Part shown: one piece after another, positions 50,936-60,850 of the stretch | Numbering within the stretch: the first letter of the stretch is position 1 | Layout: every line of letters starts with the position of its first letter | Assembly (NCBI GenBank): GCA_035578905.1 | Contig: JAQJVL010000154.1 | Span: forward strand, 598,512-662,511 | From: Stictocephala bisonia | Taxonomy: Eukaryota; Arthropoda; Insecta; Hemiptera; Membracidae | Reading direction: 5' to 3' | DNA length: 64,000 bases | The notes under the pieces: model-generated | The model's input: only the letters and a program-made list of their open reading frames with translations | Databases searched by the model: none | Told to the model about the DNA's origin: nothing | Translations under genes and position numbers: made by a program

Positions 50936-52269
50936 AGATAATGTATAGGAGTCCTAATAGCTGGACTAATAGAACGCCATACAGTAATTCGAGTACTTAA
51001 TTGGGACCGTTAACCATTAGATATCATTCTGTTGTAATCCAAAAATAGTAGCTATTAATAGTAATAAAACTTTATACACATTGTAAACATATTACTGCTA
51101 GAAGCTATATATTTATTTGCGTGATGAAATAATTGTATATTATTTAAATTATGATTAAATATGACATAACTAACGGGAAAAAATATTTGCGAATTCGATA
51201 TGTATTGATAATAACTATTCAAAAACATTTTAAAGTAAATAAGAAAAATACGTCACTTAGAAATTTCGTTCGTTTGCACATATATAGTTATATGAATATC
51301 AAATCCACATATACACATCCTTTTACTTAAAAATACTTTAAGTAAATTCACCGTGAGATCAGGACAAATATGAATGATCATAAGGCACTATATGGTTTTA
51401 TGATCAAGGTTTATGATGCAGCTAACGAAAAAAGTTTATGGACTGTTATCTGTCATTGTATAATATGAAAGCCTTTCCATCGTCGACGATCATAACCTTC
51501 CCTTATCCAGACTGAATGTTATAAGGGTGAGATCCGCCACCGAACTGTTTTCTTTCTTATAAGTTCAATCGGTAGCACAGATTTAATCGAACATAATGTA
51601 GGTAATCGACTAGTTCTTCGTAGGTAATGTATCATCAAGAATCGGTCTTAAAAGGTCATACATTTCCTCTTTAACATGTTTCACCTACTAGATAAAATAG
51701 TTTTGAGAAGCCACCCTTCATGTGCAGAATACATAGCATCTTATATTAGGACCTTTGCAGGTGATTGTATAACCTAGTTCAAACTAATAAGTTTACATGG
51801 GTGCTTTACAAACAGATGATCAGTCATAAACTAAATAATGTATTATAATGTATCCATCGATTCTTCCTCTGAATTGATGCAACTATTCTTCTTCTATATA
51901 AACTAAAATCCTGTCTACTTTTCCTGCTAACTTGATCTTAACCTAGTTTAGATTTGTAATAATTAACTACTTAGAAAACTACGTTTTTAACTTATTAAGT
52001 AATTTCAGTACTTCGTTGATATTATTTTAATTGATATGATATTATTGAAGCAACAAATTATCAAAGAAAGTGAAATACTAGAATATGCTTCATAATTATT
52101 GTTGGAATATGGACATTTATTGACTAGGAATAAATATGGTCCTCAGGGAACTCTAAGCTAGGTAATTGTTCTATTATCTTTAATTGTTTATTTATCACTA
52201 CAATTTATTCATTTATGGGATTACGAAAGTGTTTTTATACTCTTGGTCTCTATGTTGGATAGTAGTCAA

Positions 52270-52478
52270 GGTTTAGCTGTTGTGTAGCAAAGATAACTGA
52301 ATGTCAGACCTGTTAGATGGCTGAAAATCATATAAACACTACGTGGTTCAGATTCCACGTAAAACTGTAGGGACTATAGTTGCCCTGGACCTTGGGCTAT
52401 TATAAATTGTCCTTTCTGAGCTTAGTCGAGCTCAGAGAGTAAAAATGACTACACTCGTTAACTTAACCTAACTACTTT
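52270..52478 (+). mobile_element. tRNA-derived SINE, copy 3
   Basis: Box B GGTTCAGATTCC lies at 52345-52356. The body then runs through atagttgccctgg, gggctatta, gtcctttctgagct and atgactacactcgtt. This is the reverse complement of copy 1 at 8378-8640, so the two lie in opposite orientations. The 3' part present in the other copies (atatatgggc, then gcgtctta) is missing, so this copy is 3'-truncated or cut by later change. Confidence 0.75.
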
Positions 52479-52639
52479 GTATAACAAAACAACGAGTCAT
52501 AAACAGCACAAAAATATGAGTAACTTAAAAAATTTAAATTGTGTAATAACTACATTTATCTGAAACCAGTCACATACTTGCAAGTACTCAATTACAATAC
52601 GATGAGTTGGATTCATTCCCTCTTAGATTTCACCACCGT

Positions 52640-52686
52640 ATGGTTATGCGTGGGTGGAAGGGTCATCACCACCGTATGTATATGGT
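52640..52686. repeat. GC-rich 36-bp minisatellite, left remnant
   Basis: gcgtgggtggaagggtcatc then accaccgtatgtatatgg is one unit of the same minisatellite found at 53551-53800. The LINE at 52687-53550 separates the two parts. Confidence 0.75.
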
Positions 52687-53550
52687 AAATAAATAAATAA
52701 ATAAATTCTTTATTGCATAATACAATTAACAATTGTGTTGCAAAAGTCAAAATTTAGTCTAGCCTAAAACACTCACACACAATCGGACACATTCATACAT
52801 ACATCTTGCACATGCATAATACATTCACACACTTGACACCAGAATTGCATGATAGGGTGTTTACTTATTGTCCCAGTGGCTTTGAAAGAATTCTTCAACT
52901 GAATGAAAAGCACTTTCCACCAAAAGGTATTTTAAACGTCTTTTGAACAAATTCAGGTTTTGATTTTTAATTTGTCCAGGGATCAAATTGATTATGTTTA
53001 CACCCACATATGATGGCAGACGCTTGAAAGCTGCGCTTCTATGACTCTGCGTTCTGTAATTATTCCTCCCTCTAGTTTCATAAGAGTGACCATCCCTGCC
53101 GCGCGTTAAAGTGCACTTTGACTTGTAGTATAGGGCGACCTCTAATATGTAGAGGCAGGGTAGGATCAATAATCTAAGCTCCCTAAACGCTTCTCGACAC
53201 GACTCTCTGACGTTTAATTTTAAAATAGTTCTGACAGCTTTTTTTTGAAGTCTAAATACCCTTTCCAGCTTGTATTTAGAACAACTACCCCAAAGTCTCA
53301 TACCATAGGCTAAGTGGGTATGGATCAAGCCATAATATGTAAGTTTTAAGACTTCCAGGGAGCAGAATTATGCCAGGTTACGCAGAGCAAAAATGCCCGA
53401 GTTAACTATAGCACACATACACTGTCAATGTGAACGTCCCAAGTCAACCCTTTATCAAGGTGTATTCCAAGGAACTTCGTGGACTCCGTTTCAACTAAGA
53501 GTACATATCGTCCACCATTACTGTAATTTGATTCTGTTCAAAGGGGTTCT
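52687..53550 (-). mobile_element. 5'-truncated LINE, copy 2, with target-site duplication
   Basis: The minus strand carries an open frame (53328-52861, 155 residues) with the LINE C-terminal tail: RLQKKAVRTILKLNVRESC, then LTRGRDGHSYETRG, then NLFKRRLKYLL. Homology continues upstream to about 53545 (STKFLGIHLDKGLTWDVHID), broken by a frameshift near 53412 and a stop near 53372. The 3' end is a (TTTA)n tail at 52687-52706 (minus-strand sense), preceded by an AATAAA. Flanking GTATATGGT (52678-52686) and GTACATGGT (53551-53559) form a likely 9-bp target duplication with one change. It inserted into the GC-rich minisatellite. It is homologous to the fragment at 13898-14501, but the tail repeat differs (TTTA against ATTTC). 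Confidence 0.9.
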
Positions 53551-53810
53551 GTACATGGTTGGGTGGAAGGGTCATCACCCACTCATCCAACACTACATAT
53601 ACAATGGTACTGACCCATTCGTCCACCCATACACGTACAGTAGTAATAAACCACCTGGCCACCTATACACGCACTGAGGTAATGGCCCACCCACACGCGT
53701 ACGGTGGTATTGTCCCACTTGCCCTCCCACACACGTACGGTTGTATTGACCCACCTGCCCACCCATACATGTACAGTAGTATTAATCACTCATCACCCTC
53801 ATTCAACCCT
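53551..53810. repeat. GC-rich 36-bp minisatellite
   Basis: The unit is roughly ccacccatacacgtacggtg then gtattgacccacctgc. Unit starts aligned on acacgtac are 53631, 53667, 53693 (a ten-base deletion), about 53731 and 53767. The period being a multiple of three gives overlapping open frames on both strands (53393-53852 plus; 53583-53789 minus), none of which is a gene. A lone related unit lies at 63700-63745. Confidence 0.92.
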
Positions 53811-54745
53811 CATATTCACCCATATGTTTACGATCGGTGTCTTAGAAATTAATAGTAACAATGAATAATAATAATTTTAAAAACTATTCTCAAACACGGC
53901 TAACACAAACACTTCATTCCGAGTGTTGCACCTGTCAGCTACTATCCAGATTGAGTCACCAAGACAGTGATAAAACAAGGATGTCAGTTGTAACATGACG
54001 GACTTTGAGGCCTTGGGGCTTGTAACACTTTGAAGGAACAGAAATTCGATGTTTATTTTTCCATGGTTATCATAACCACCTCTTTTAAGTTACTTGAAAC
54101 ATAAAAAATCTGAAGAGTAGCAATATATTATTGATGCCTATCCATACAATATTAAGTAATGGATACCCGTATAGTTTGTCACAAACAGTCGTCTCCTTTT
54201 AAAGGAACATTGATGAACTCCGAGATGCTAGGAGTGGCCAAGCTGTATATTGCAAAAGAAACGATTTTTAAAGCAATTTACTATAATTTCTGAAAAACTC
54301 TTGAGCATTAAGTAAACAATTGTAATCCTAGTAATTACTACGCATTAAATTTAATAACATCCATTTAATAACAGTCGGAGTCTTAATCTTCATCAACACT
54401 ATTACTGTTTAAATAACATTTTTCCGATCACTAAAGCCTATATGTAGACATAATACACAATGCAGAGAGTAAACCACCCACCCAGGATTAGTAAACCCTA
54501 CACACATATGCCGACGAGATGAAGCTAAATATACACTACTCATACATAGGCCTACACATTTGGCGAACTTACTGGATATGTACTAGACTAAATAAAATAT
54601 TAAACAAGGCCTACATTAATTACTTAATTTAGTCAAGTATTACATATGTTTCAAACTAACACCCAACATAGTCCAAGACCAAACAGTTTACTGCCTAAAT
54701 ACTATAAATAATTATAAATTCAGGAATAAAACAAATAAAAAGTAT
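53811..54745. other. AT-rich non-coding stretch
   Basis: No gene. About 54600-54740 aligns with copy A near 23500-23640. Confidence 0.5.
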
Positions 54746-54981
54746 CTAGAATCTACAGTTTCCGGTGACAACCGCGTCAAGGTACTATCTACAATATTTA
54801 CAAGATGACCAGACGTTTCACCCACACTGTGATGTGTCATCCTCAGTGGTTTCTCTGAGACCACATTCTTTAAGTCTCAGAGAAACCACTGAGGATGCCA
54901 CATTACAGAATAGGCGAAACGTCTGGTCATCTTATAAATATTGTAGATAGTAACTTGGTTACCAGAAACTGTAGATTCTAG
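54746..54981. mobile_element. 236-bp fold-back element with hammerhead-like core
   Basis: The arms (54746-54861 and 54874-54981) are inverted copies of about 85-90% identity. Both contain ctagaatctacagttt at the outside and gtggtttctctgagac at the loop; the loop is about 12 bases. On the plus strand the right arm holds CTGAGGA (54889-54895), a pairable tGCC...GGC stem, then GAAA (54916-54919): the CUGANGA-stem-GAAA core of hammerhead ribozymes. The left arm supplies CCAGACGT, complementary to the ACGTCTGG that follows GAAA, which would be stem III. The 61-codon frame at 54765-54950 is incidental. The element is absent from the paralogous site near 23.64 kb, so it inserted after the duplication. 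Confidence 0.85.
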
Positions 54982-57257
54982 TTATGACACCGGCCGCTTA
55001 AGCCTAAGTTCTAAAAATAAAAAGTAGTTTTAGACATAAACGTTCGTGAAAAAAATTATTATTTCACGAATTGAACGATAATTACTACAACATTAATGAA
55101 ATGTACGACTCAATAAACTATATTTAATTTTTTTTAATAAAAAACTAATTATCTTTTTAGATAAAAGTCATAATTTTACATCTTTATTTAATGTTACCCC
55201 TAAATGAAAAACCCTTAATTTCTTTACCTATTAGACATTTACTATCTAACAATAATTATGAGTAGCCATTAAAAAAATAAAATTATATGTTTTCAGTCGT
55301 TATTTTGATAAAATTAAAAAATATTATATACATCACAAATTAAAATTTCTGTAGGCATATAAAATATATTATTTACAAATATCAAGATGTTTTGTACTAA
55401 AACCATGTCTTATAGTGTTTATATATATATGTAGAACAATGGTTTTGTAGTGAATTTATTCAAATAATTTTCAATCAGAAGTAGTCATTATTATAATATC
55501 TGTTTTATCAGGAACCTAGTAAAATAAAATTAATGCACAATGTATTCATCAGTTAGCATTGTTAGACAATTCTTATAAAATTTACTGTTTTAAGTATTAT
55601 AAATATTGATATATTTGAAATTTTAAGAAGTTATTTTAATTTCAGTACCAAATCGCCTTATTGTAAATCATAAGAAAAGACCATGAAAAAGTATAACACA
55701 TTTATAAATCTAGAAATTTAGATGGAGGGGCAGTTTGAGATGATGCATGGATCCAATACTTCCCTCCATAACTTGCTGGGACACGAGTTCAAGAAGTGAA
55801 TGTCTACGTTACTCAAAATGTATATATATTTATGCATAAACGAATTAATAAGTATCATTTTTCACGTATATCAATAAAAAAAGTTCTAAAAATATTGTTT
55901 TCTCTTAATAAACACGTTAATATATTAACTTTATTGCAATTTAATCACACGTGAAAAGACATTTCGTAACTTTATGACTACTTAATTAATATATATAAAA
56001 AACAATTAATTATGAGCTGAATATAAAAAAATACGGCAAGGTGTTTATCCAAATTATGAGATATAAGGGGGATATGTGAGCTATGGAGTTTATATTTATA
56101 AATTATAGCGCCGAAATAGATCTATTGTATAACCTATTCTCCTATGGTAAATAATGACAAAAAGTTTATAAAAAATGCTGAATCATTACCTACACATTTC
56201 TTTTTACATGTTTTTAAGTTAACAGACTATAATAGTTATTCTTGTTTGTAATTGTAATATCAAGACATTCTAGTTTTGTAAAAATTATTAAAATTGACAT
56301 CACACTAAATATAAGAAAATTAATAGTTGATTTGTTTTTTTAAATTAATGCAATATCTTAATTGAAAATGAATAGCTATACATTTTATGATTATATTTTA
56401 GAGATAACTATATGTCTTATATAATTTTTTTCTTTTGTGGTTAATATTAATACTATTACTAATAACTATTTTAGTATGTTTGCATTTCATTACGATGATA
56501 CTTCTATTTGGGAGTATTATACAAGTATATGTCTTTGAAGAGAGTGTAATTGATAAATGAAAGCTATAACACTGAAGGTAACGTCTAATTCTAGTAGTAA
56601 AAAGCTGAATCCATAAATACACGTTCCACAGTAAGTGTAAATAAATTAAAGCTCACTTATGAACTTAACACTTTAAGTGTAATCCAAGTTTAGTAGGCTG
56701 TATTGACTGGACTAAATGGTATTGCAGGTTCAATCTTTCCCATTAAAGTAAAAGCAAAGTTACCTTCGTTGCTTGGAGTTCAAGATCTCAATTGTAATTT
56801 GTGCAACAAGCAGCGAACATATTTGAAATATAAATGTACACAAATATGTTTTACACTAGATTTGTAGTATATTTTAAACTGATCGTGTGTTCTTCACAAC
56901 AATTAAAAAACACAGTTAGCTATTGCTTCCTAAAATGTGCTAAGAATAATGCGCATAGTATACAATGATTAGTTCTTATCCAAGGAGGACAATATAAGGA
57001 AAACCCCTAAAATAGACGTAATATGTTTTATTCAGAAACTATTAATCAGAATAAATAACGAGAAAATTATGTGTTTAAAATCAAATCAATCAAACACACG
57101 ACAGTGAATTTATATAACATTTTGGTTGAAATAGTTTATTAAAAATATATAATATTTTGGCTTATTTTTGACTTATTTGTCAAAACGTCGTTTGATAAAT
57201 GAGCATATTTAAAATATAGTATATTTATATTAGCTAAAATTATCATATATTCAAGAA
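54982..57257. other. AT-rich paralogous stretch
   Basis: Aligns with about 23650-26580. The island at 56672-56776 (partner of 25950-26054) and the hairpin at 57172-57203 stand out. No gene. Confidence 0.6.
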
Positions 57258-57325
57258 ATGTATGATCAAATAAATGTCCTACCTCATTTTACCATAAAAA
57301 GTAGGACATTTATTTGATCCTACAT
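57258..57325. ncRNA. 68-nt near-perfect hairpin (precursor-like)
   Basis: A 25-base arm (57258-57282), an 18-base loop, and a 25-base arm (57301-57325) pair with a single mismatch. Size and shape are like a small-RNA precursor, but near-perfect pairing is equally expected of a tiny fold-back remnant. No conserved miRNA seed is recognised. The name ncRNA is tentative. Confidence 0.3.
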
Positions 57326-57730
57326 TTAATATTCTGTGATTGAAATATATGACTCGTAACTTTATTGTCATATCCCTAATATTTTGCTATGTGAAACATT
57401 TGTATTGTCTACAATGAAAATCAAAGGAATAAAGTCACATGGACTAGTATAATCAAAGTACATGATTATATTTTAGTATTATAGTATCTATAGAATTTAT
57501 GGAAGGATAAACTTTATTATTTCATAAAGAATTACAATAAGGTAGGTATGTGGGCTGCTGTCTTATCATAGACATTTCACAAACACTTTACTACTCATAA
57601 ACCAGGAGAGTCCCCGTTATTCACAGGCACCTCCACATCGGGGTAGGTAGTAGGAAATGAACTATCGTATATCTGAGAAGGGTAGTGTAAACCTTAACTG
57701 CTACACGTTTGCATAAGATTCCTTTATAAT

Positions 57731-57754
57731 TATTAATAATAATAATAATAATAA
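57731..57754. repeat. (TAA)n microsatellite
   Basis: Eight TAA/AAT units. Confidence 0.9.
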
Positions 57755-57944
57755 AAATAAATATTAACAGTAAAAATGAGACAGAGGTTTTATTACAACA
57801 GGGAATATGGTACAGGAAGTGGAGTTGGTAAAATTTGAGTAGGACACCCTGAGAGTGTTAACTCAGAAAGCAAAGGATCGGATGTCAAGGAAGCAGGGTC
57901 AGCACTGTACACATGATATCCAGAATAATGAAATTTTAGACTCA

Positions 57945-58545
57945 CCAAAATTAGGCCAATGAATGCTGATGCGGCGGAGATACAGCAGAAGCTCTAGAGG
58001 TCCCGCCCACCACGAAAACGGGCCTATAGGGTGATCCGCAATAGAACCACCGATAATAATTGGTTTTCCGAAATTGTAGGCGTATCCAGTGAGTAAGAGG
58101 GGGGAGTGAGATACTAGGGAAAGAACGGGGAAAGAAAGGGGGGTCTAAGGAGAGTTCGGCAAGTGATAGGACTTCGGGAAATAGACCAATAGGGAGAACC
58201 AGCAACTGGTGGTTCAACTACCTAGGCTTCGTCAACCCACCCTGCAGAGCAAACACGGGACGAGCTAGGAGGAGGGCTTGGAGCCACGGTCCAACCCCTT
58301 GCGATATCAACCCCCAGAGGACTTTACGATCGGCCAACCTGAACCTTAAGGACGACCGGACTTGCAGCCTATCTCTTGAGGTGGCCAGAGAAGCAACCTC
58401 AAGAGATTGCAACCGACTCCACCCACCCCCAAGGGACTGCAAATGACTCCAGACCCAACCAGTCCACTTGACCCTGAGGGACAAGCGGACGCCGAATCCA
58501 CTATGGCCCGTGAGGGAAAATCAACATAACTGCAGGAGACATAGA
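57945..58545. other. GC-rich block, unidentified mobile-element body
   Basis: About 600 bases near 50% G+C in a window that is mostly AT. Open frames of 88 codons exist on the minus strand (57951-58217 and 58218-58484), but they show no domain and follow from low stop density in GC-rich DNA. A 12-bp perfect hairpin, atctcttgaggt/acctcaagagat, lies at 58371-58382 and 58396-58407. A short duplication (ttgcaaccgactcca / ctgcaaatgactcca) is at about 58403-58452. The likeliest origin is the untranslated or gag-like part of a retroelement. Confidence 0.4.
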
Positions 58546-58663
58546 GTCCAGGGGTATGTTAAAATTTGTTTAACGACTCCAGGGTTTAAGGGTGATGAAA
58601 ATATAAATTTTGTTGATGAAAGGAAATTTGTAAGGATTTCGAAACGTTCAATTACGTTTTATC

Positions 58664-58880
58664 ATTGATTTTATACACAAATAGATTTCCCATCCAATGT
58701 TAAATTTTGAGTCTCAAAATATCAGCGGTTTTTGTGGTCCATTGTGGAGCGCTAGTGTAGTCCCATGTAAATGTAATGCAGTTTAATCCAGCTGTAGTTG
58801 CGGGCCACACAAACTAACAAAATTACTGGCACAGATATTCCTATTAGATGGTTTATCTATTGTAGGTTTATATATTCAAT
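58664..58880. repeat. 213-bp direct repeat, left copy
   Basis: Matches 60600-60816 at about 90% from attgattttatacacaaata to attcaatggtt. Its flanks diverge. Confidence 0.9.
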
Positions 58881-59914
58881 GGTTTTACCTACACCAAAGC
58901 GTAAGCTGAGAGGCAGTACATTATTCATATAGAAGCTAATAATAATCGTAATTTAATAATAAAATATAATTCACTGTTTGAGGGAATTGAGTCTGAATTG
59001 TTAATTTAAATAGTAAATATATGAATACGTAAATCCACGTAATTAATCACTTGTCCGTATAAGTGGTTGTTTTAAGTTGGTTTTATATATATATATAAAT
59101 GAATAAATATTGCGTTGAATATATAAACCAAAAATATTAGATAATTCTTGGAAAGAATAAAATATAGCAACTAGGGCCATTTGAATATTTGGCTTATCTC
59201 ATGAAAAATATTTATAAAATAATATAACTAAAATCGTACTGTAAATTGATTAGGTCGTCATAGTTAGTTAAGGTTAATATATTTTTGTTTGATTGTTAAT
59301 TTTGATCAGAAAATGTTGATTAATTATTCTTGAGGATAACTTGTTATTGAACATATAATTTTCACTTGTTAGTGTAGAATTTTTGCCGATATAATACTTA
59401 TTTAGTTGATTCTCAATGTGACGTTTAGACAATTAGAGGATTGTGGTTTAATAGTATAGGAGTTTGCTGTCGCTTTTCGTAAATAATATGCTTGAATTAT
59501 TGATTCACTGGACTGTATATAGAAGCCAATGTTAGTAGTAAATTGATTGAAGGTTTATAAACGTATAATTGGCATTGTCTATTATTGAATAAGAAGGGTA
59601 TATTAAAGGAGCTGTATTGTATAAATAGGATAAGATAGTTGTAATATTTTGGAAGGATTGTCAAGATGATATACTGTAATAATAATCTTGTGTTGTACTT
59701 ATTAACTCACCAGTGTCAATAGTTATTCCAGGTCCTGGTTTCCTACACTAGCTAAGCGAGTCATTAAGGTTAAATTATTTTTCATTACTTCTGTGATAAT
59801 CATTTGTGGTTTAACATTTAAAACACTTTTAGTTTTGGAGGAAGTAAGAGGTTTACTTGAAGCCCCAAGTTTTACATGAAGTAAAAAGGTTTACAGTAGT
59901 TATTTGCACTGTGT
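58881..59914. other. AT-rich filler between direct repeats
   Basis: No coding frame or element end is visible. Confidence 0.6.
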
Positions 59915-59918
59915 TTAT

Positions 59919-60287
59919 TGTACCGGGTCGTTTGACCGGTACATTTTTGTTACTGTTCGTCGTGGATTGCCAGGCTGCTTGGTGTGACTTCTACTCTTGT
60001 GTCCGACAACGGTAGCCAGTTTACACGAGTTTCGTAGATTCTGTTTTGGCAATGGTATCAGGCATGTGACTACCTCTCCTTATTACCCACAGCCTTCTCA
60101 TGCAGAGCGGTTCAACCGCAATCTTCGGTCTGCCCTTATTACCTTCCATGCTGAGAAGCAGAACACCTGGGATGATAGTTTTTCTTGGCTCAAGCTTGCT
60201 TTCAATTCCTCTACCAACGGCCACCAAAGTAAGCAAAACAGCCTGCAAAACCACGACAAAAATGTACCGGTCAAACGACCCGGTACA
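59919..60287. mobile_element. 369-bp inverted-repeat element enclosing an integrase fragment
   Basis: Perfect 32-bp inverted termini lie at 59919-59950 and 60256-60287. They start TGTACCGG on the left and end CCGGTACA on the right. Each terminus also contains an internal TGTACCGG...CCGGTACA palindrome with a 9-base spacer. TTAT flanks both ends (59915-59918 and 60288-60291), a likely 4-bp target duplication. The interior is almost wholly a Ty3/gypsy-type integrase fragment. A TGT...ACA end with 4-bp duplication is compatible with integrase-type DNA transposons (Ginger, by recollection) and with Sola- or Chapaev-like superfamilies. The alternative is a MITE that captured a piece of gypsy retrotransposon. 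Confidence 0.85.
59965..60235 (+). pseudogene. Ty3/gypsy-type integrase core fragment, frameshifted
   Basis: The first frame gives WIARLLGVTSTLVSDNGSQF up to about 60020; the second frame (the ORF at 59997-60347) continues from EFRRFCFGNGIRHVTTSPYY to LKLAFNSSTNG. The second catalytic aspartate is the D of SDNG (60005-60007) and the glutamate is in HAERFNR (60105-60107). The D-to-E distance is 100 bases instead of the 108 expected for D-x35-E, so a net loss of about 8 bases caused the frameshift. The N-terminal zinc finger, the first catalytic D and the C-terminal domain are absent. Homology stops just inside both 32-bp inverted termini. It is inactive as a protein. The minus-strand frames here (60021-60254 and 60098-60457) are shadows. 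Confidence 0.88.
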
Positions 60288-60349
60288 TTATGCAACGAGA
60301 TGTTATGCATAACGACATTCCCTCTATTAACATTTCGCACCAAATGAAG

Positions 60350-60540
60350 TAGGTTGAAAGCACTGAAGTAATGTAAGTGTGCGAGAGGAATGTCCTCACG
60401 GGAACTATTTGATGTCCGTTTATTTACGAGTGTCCTACGGTTGAAACGGTATACCACTTCAAGTAGGCAGTGGGAAGTGAAGTGGTGTAAATGTAAGAGG
60501 GGTACTCCCTCACTACGTGGTTACATGAAGAGATTCAACA
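60350..60540. repeat. Imperfect ~115-bp internal repeat
   Basis: actgaagtaatgtaagtgtg then cgagaggaatgtcctcac (near 60363-60400) recurs as agtgaagtggtgtaaatgta then agaggggtactccctcac (near 60477-60514). The short frame at 60390-60620 lies over it and has no domain. Confidence 0.45.
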
Positions 60541-60599
60541 AAAGTTCTGATGAAACTGTTCATCGTTGTTTATTTCTCACAAAATATCTACGTTATAGC

Positions 60600-60816
60600 A
60601 TTGATTTTATACACAAATAGATTTCCCATCCAATGTTAACTTTTGAGTCTCAAAATATTACCTGGTTTTGTGGTCCATTGCGTAGCACTAGTGTAGTCAC
60701 ATGTAAACGTAATGCAGTTTAAACCAGCTGTAGTTGCGGGCTACACAAACTAATAAAATTACTGCAATAAATATTCCTATTAGATGGTTTATCTATTGTA
60801 GGGTTATATAATCAAT
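60600..60816. repeat. 213-bp direct repeat, right copy
   Basis: Same length as the left copy at 58664-58880, about 1.94 kb away. The core begins TG and ends CA, but there is no primer-binding site after the left copy and no polypurine tract before the right one, so I do not call them LTRs. Confidence 0.85.
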
Positions 60817-60850
60817 GGTTATATAATCTAAGAGTTAAATTGGAGATTCA

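Larger units (their letters stand above)
57520..60850. mobile_element. Composite insertion block absent from copy A
   Basis: Paralogy to copy A is lost after about 57480 (near 26760 in A) and resumes at about 61060 (tctcacctcgatataacgtc; A at 26859). The inserted stretch holds a (TAA)n microsatellite (57731-57754), a GC-rich block (57945-58545), two 213-bp direct repeats, AT-rich filler and the inverted-repeat element with the integrase piece. It is probably several nested insertions rather than one element. Confidence 0.65.

Noticed and set aside
53393..53852. Overlapping 94-97 codon ORFs and a 68-codon minus-strand ORF
   Set aside because: They are products of the GC-rich 36-bp minisatellite and the LINE flank.
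58218..58484. 88-codon ORF in the GC-rich block
   Set aside because: Low stop frequency is expected in GC-rich DNA, and no domain or start context supports it.
58666..60814. LTR retrotransposon with the 213-bp repeats as LTRs and the integrase inside
   Set aside because: There is no primer-binding site, polypurine tract, gag or reverse transcriptase, and the integrase has its own inverted termini and TTAT duplication.
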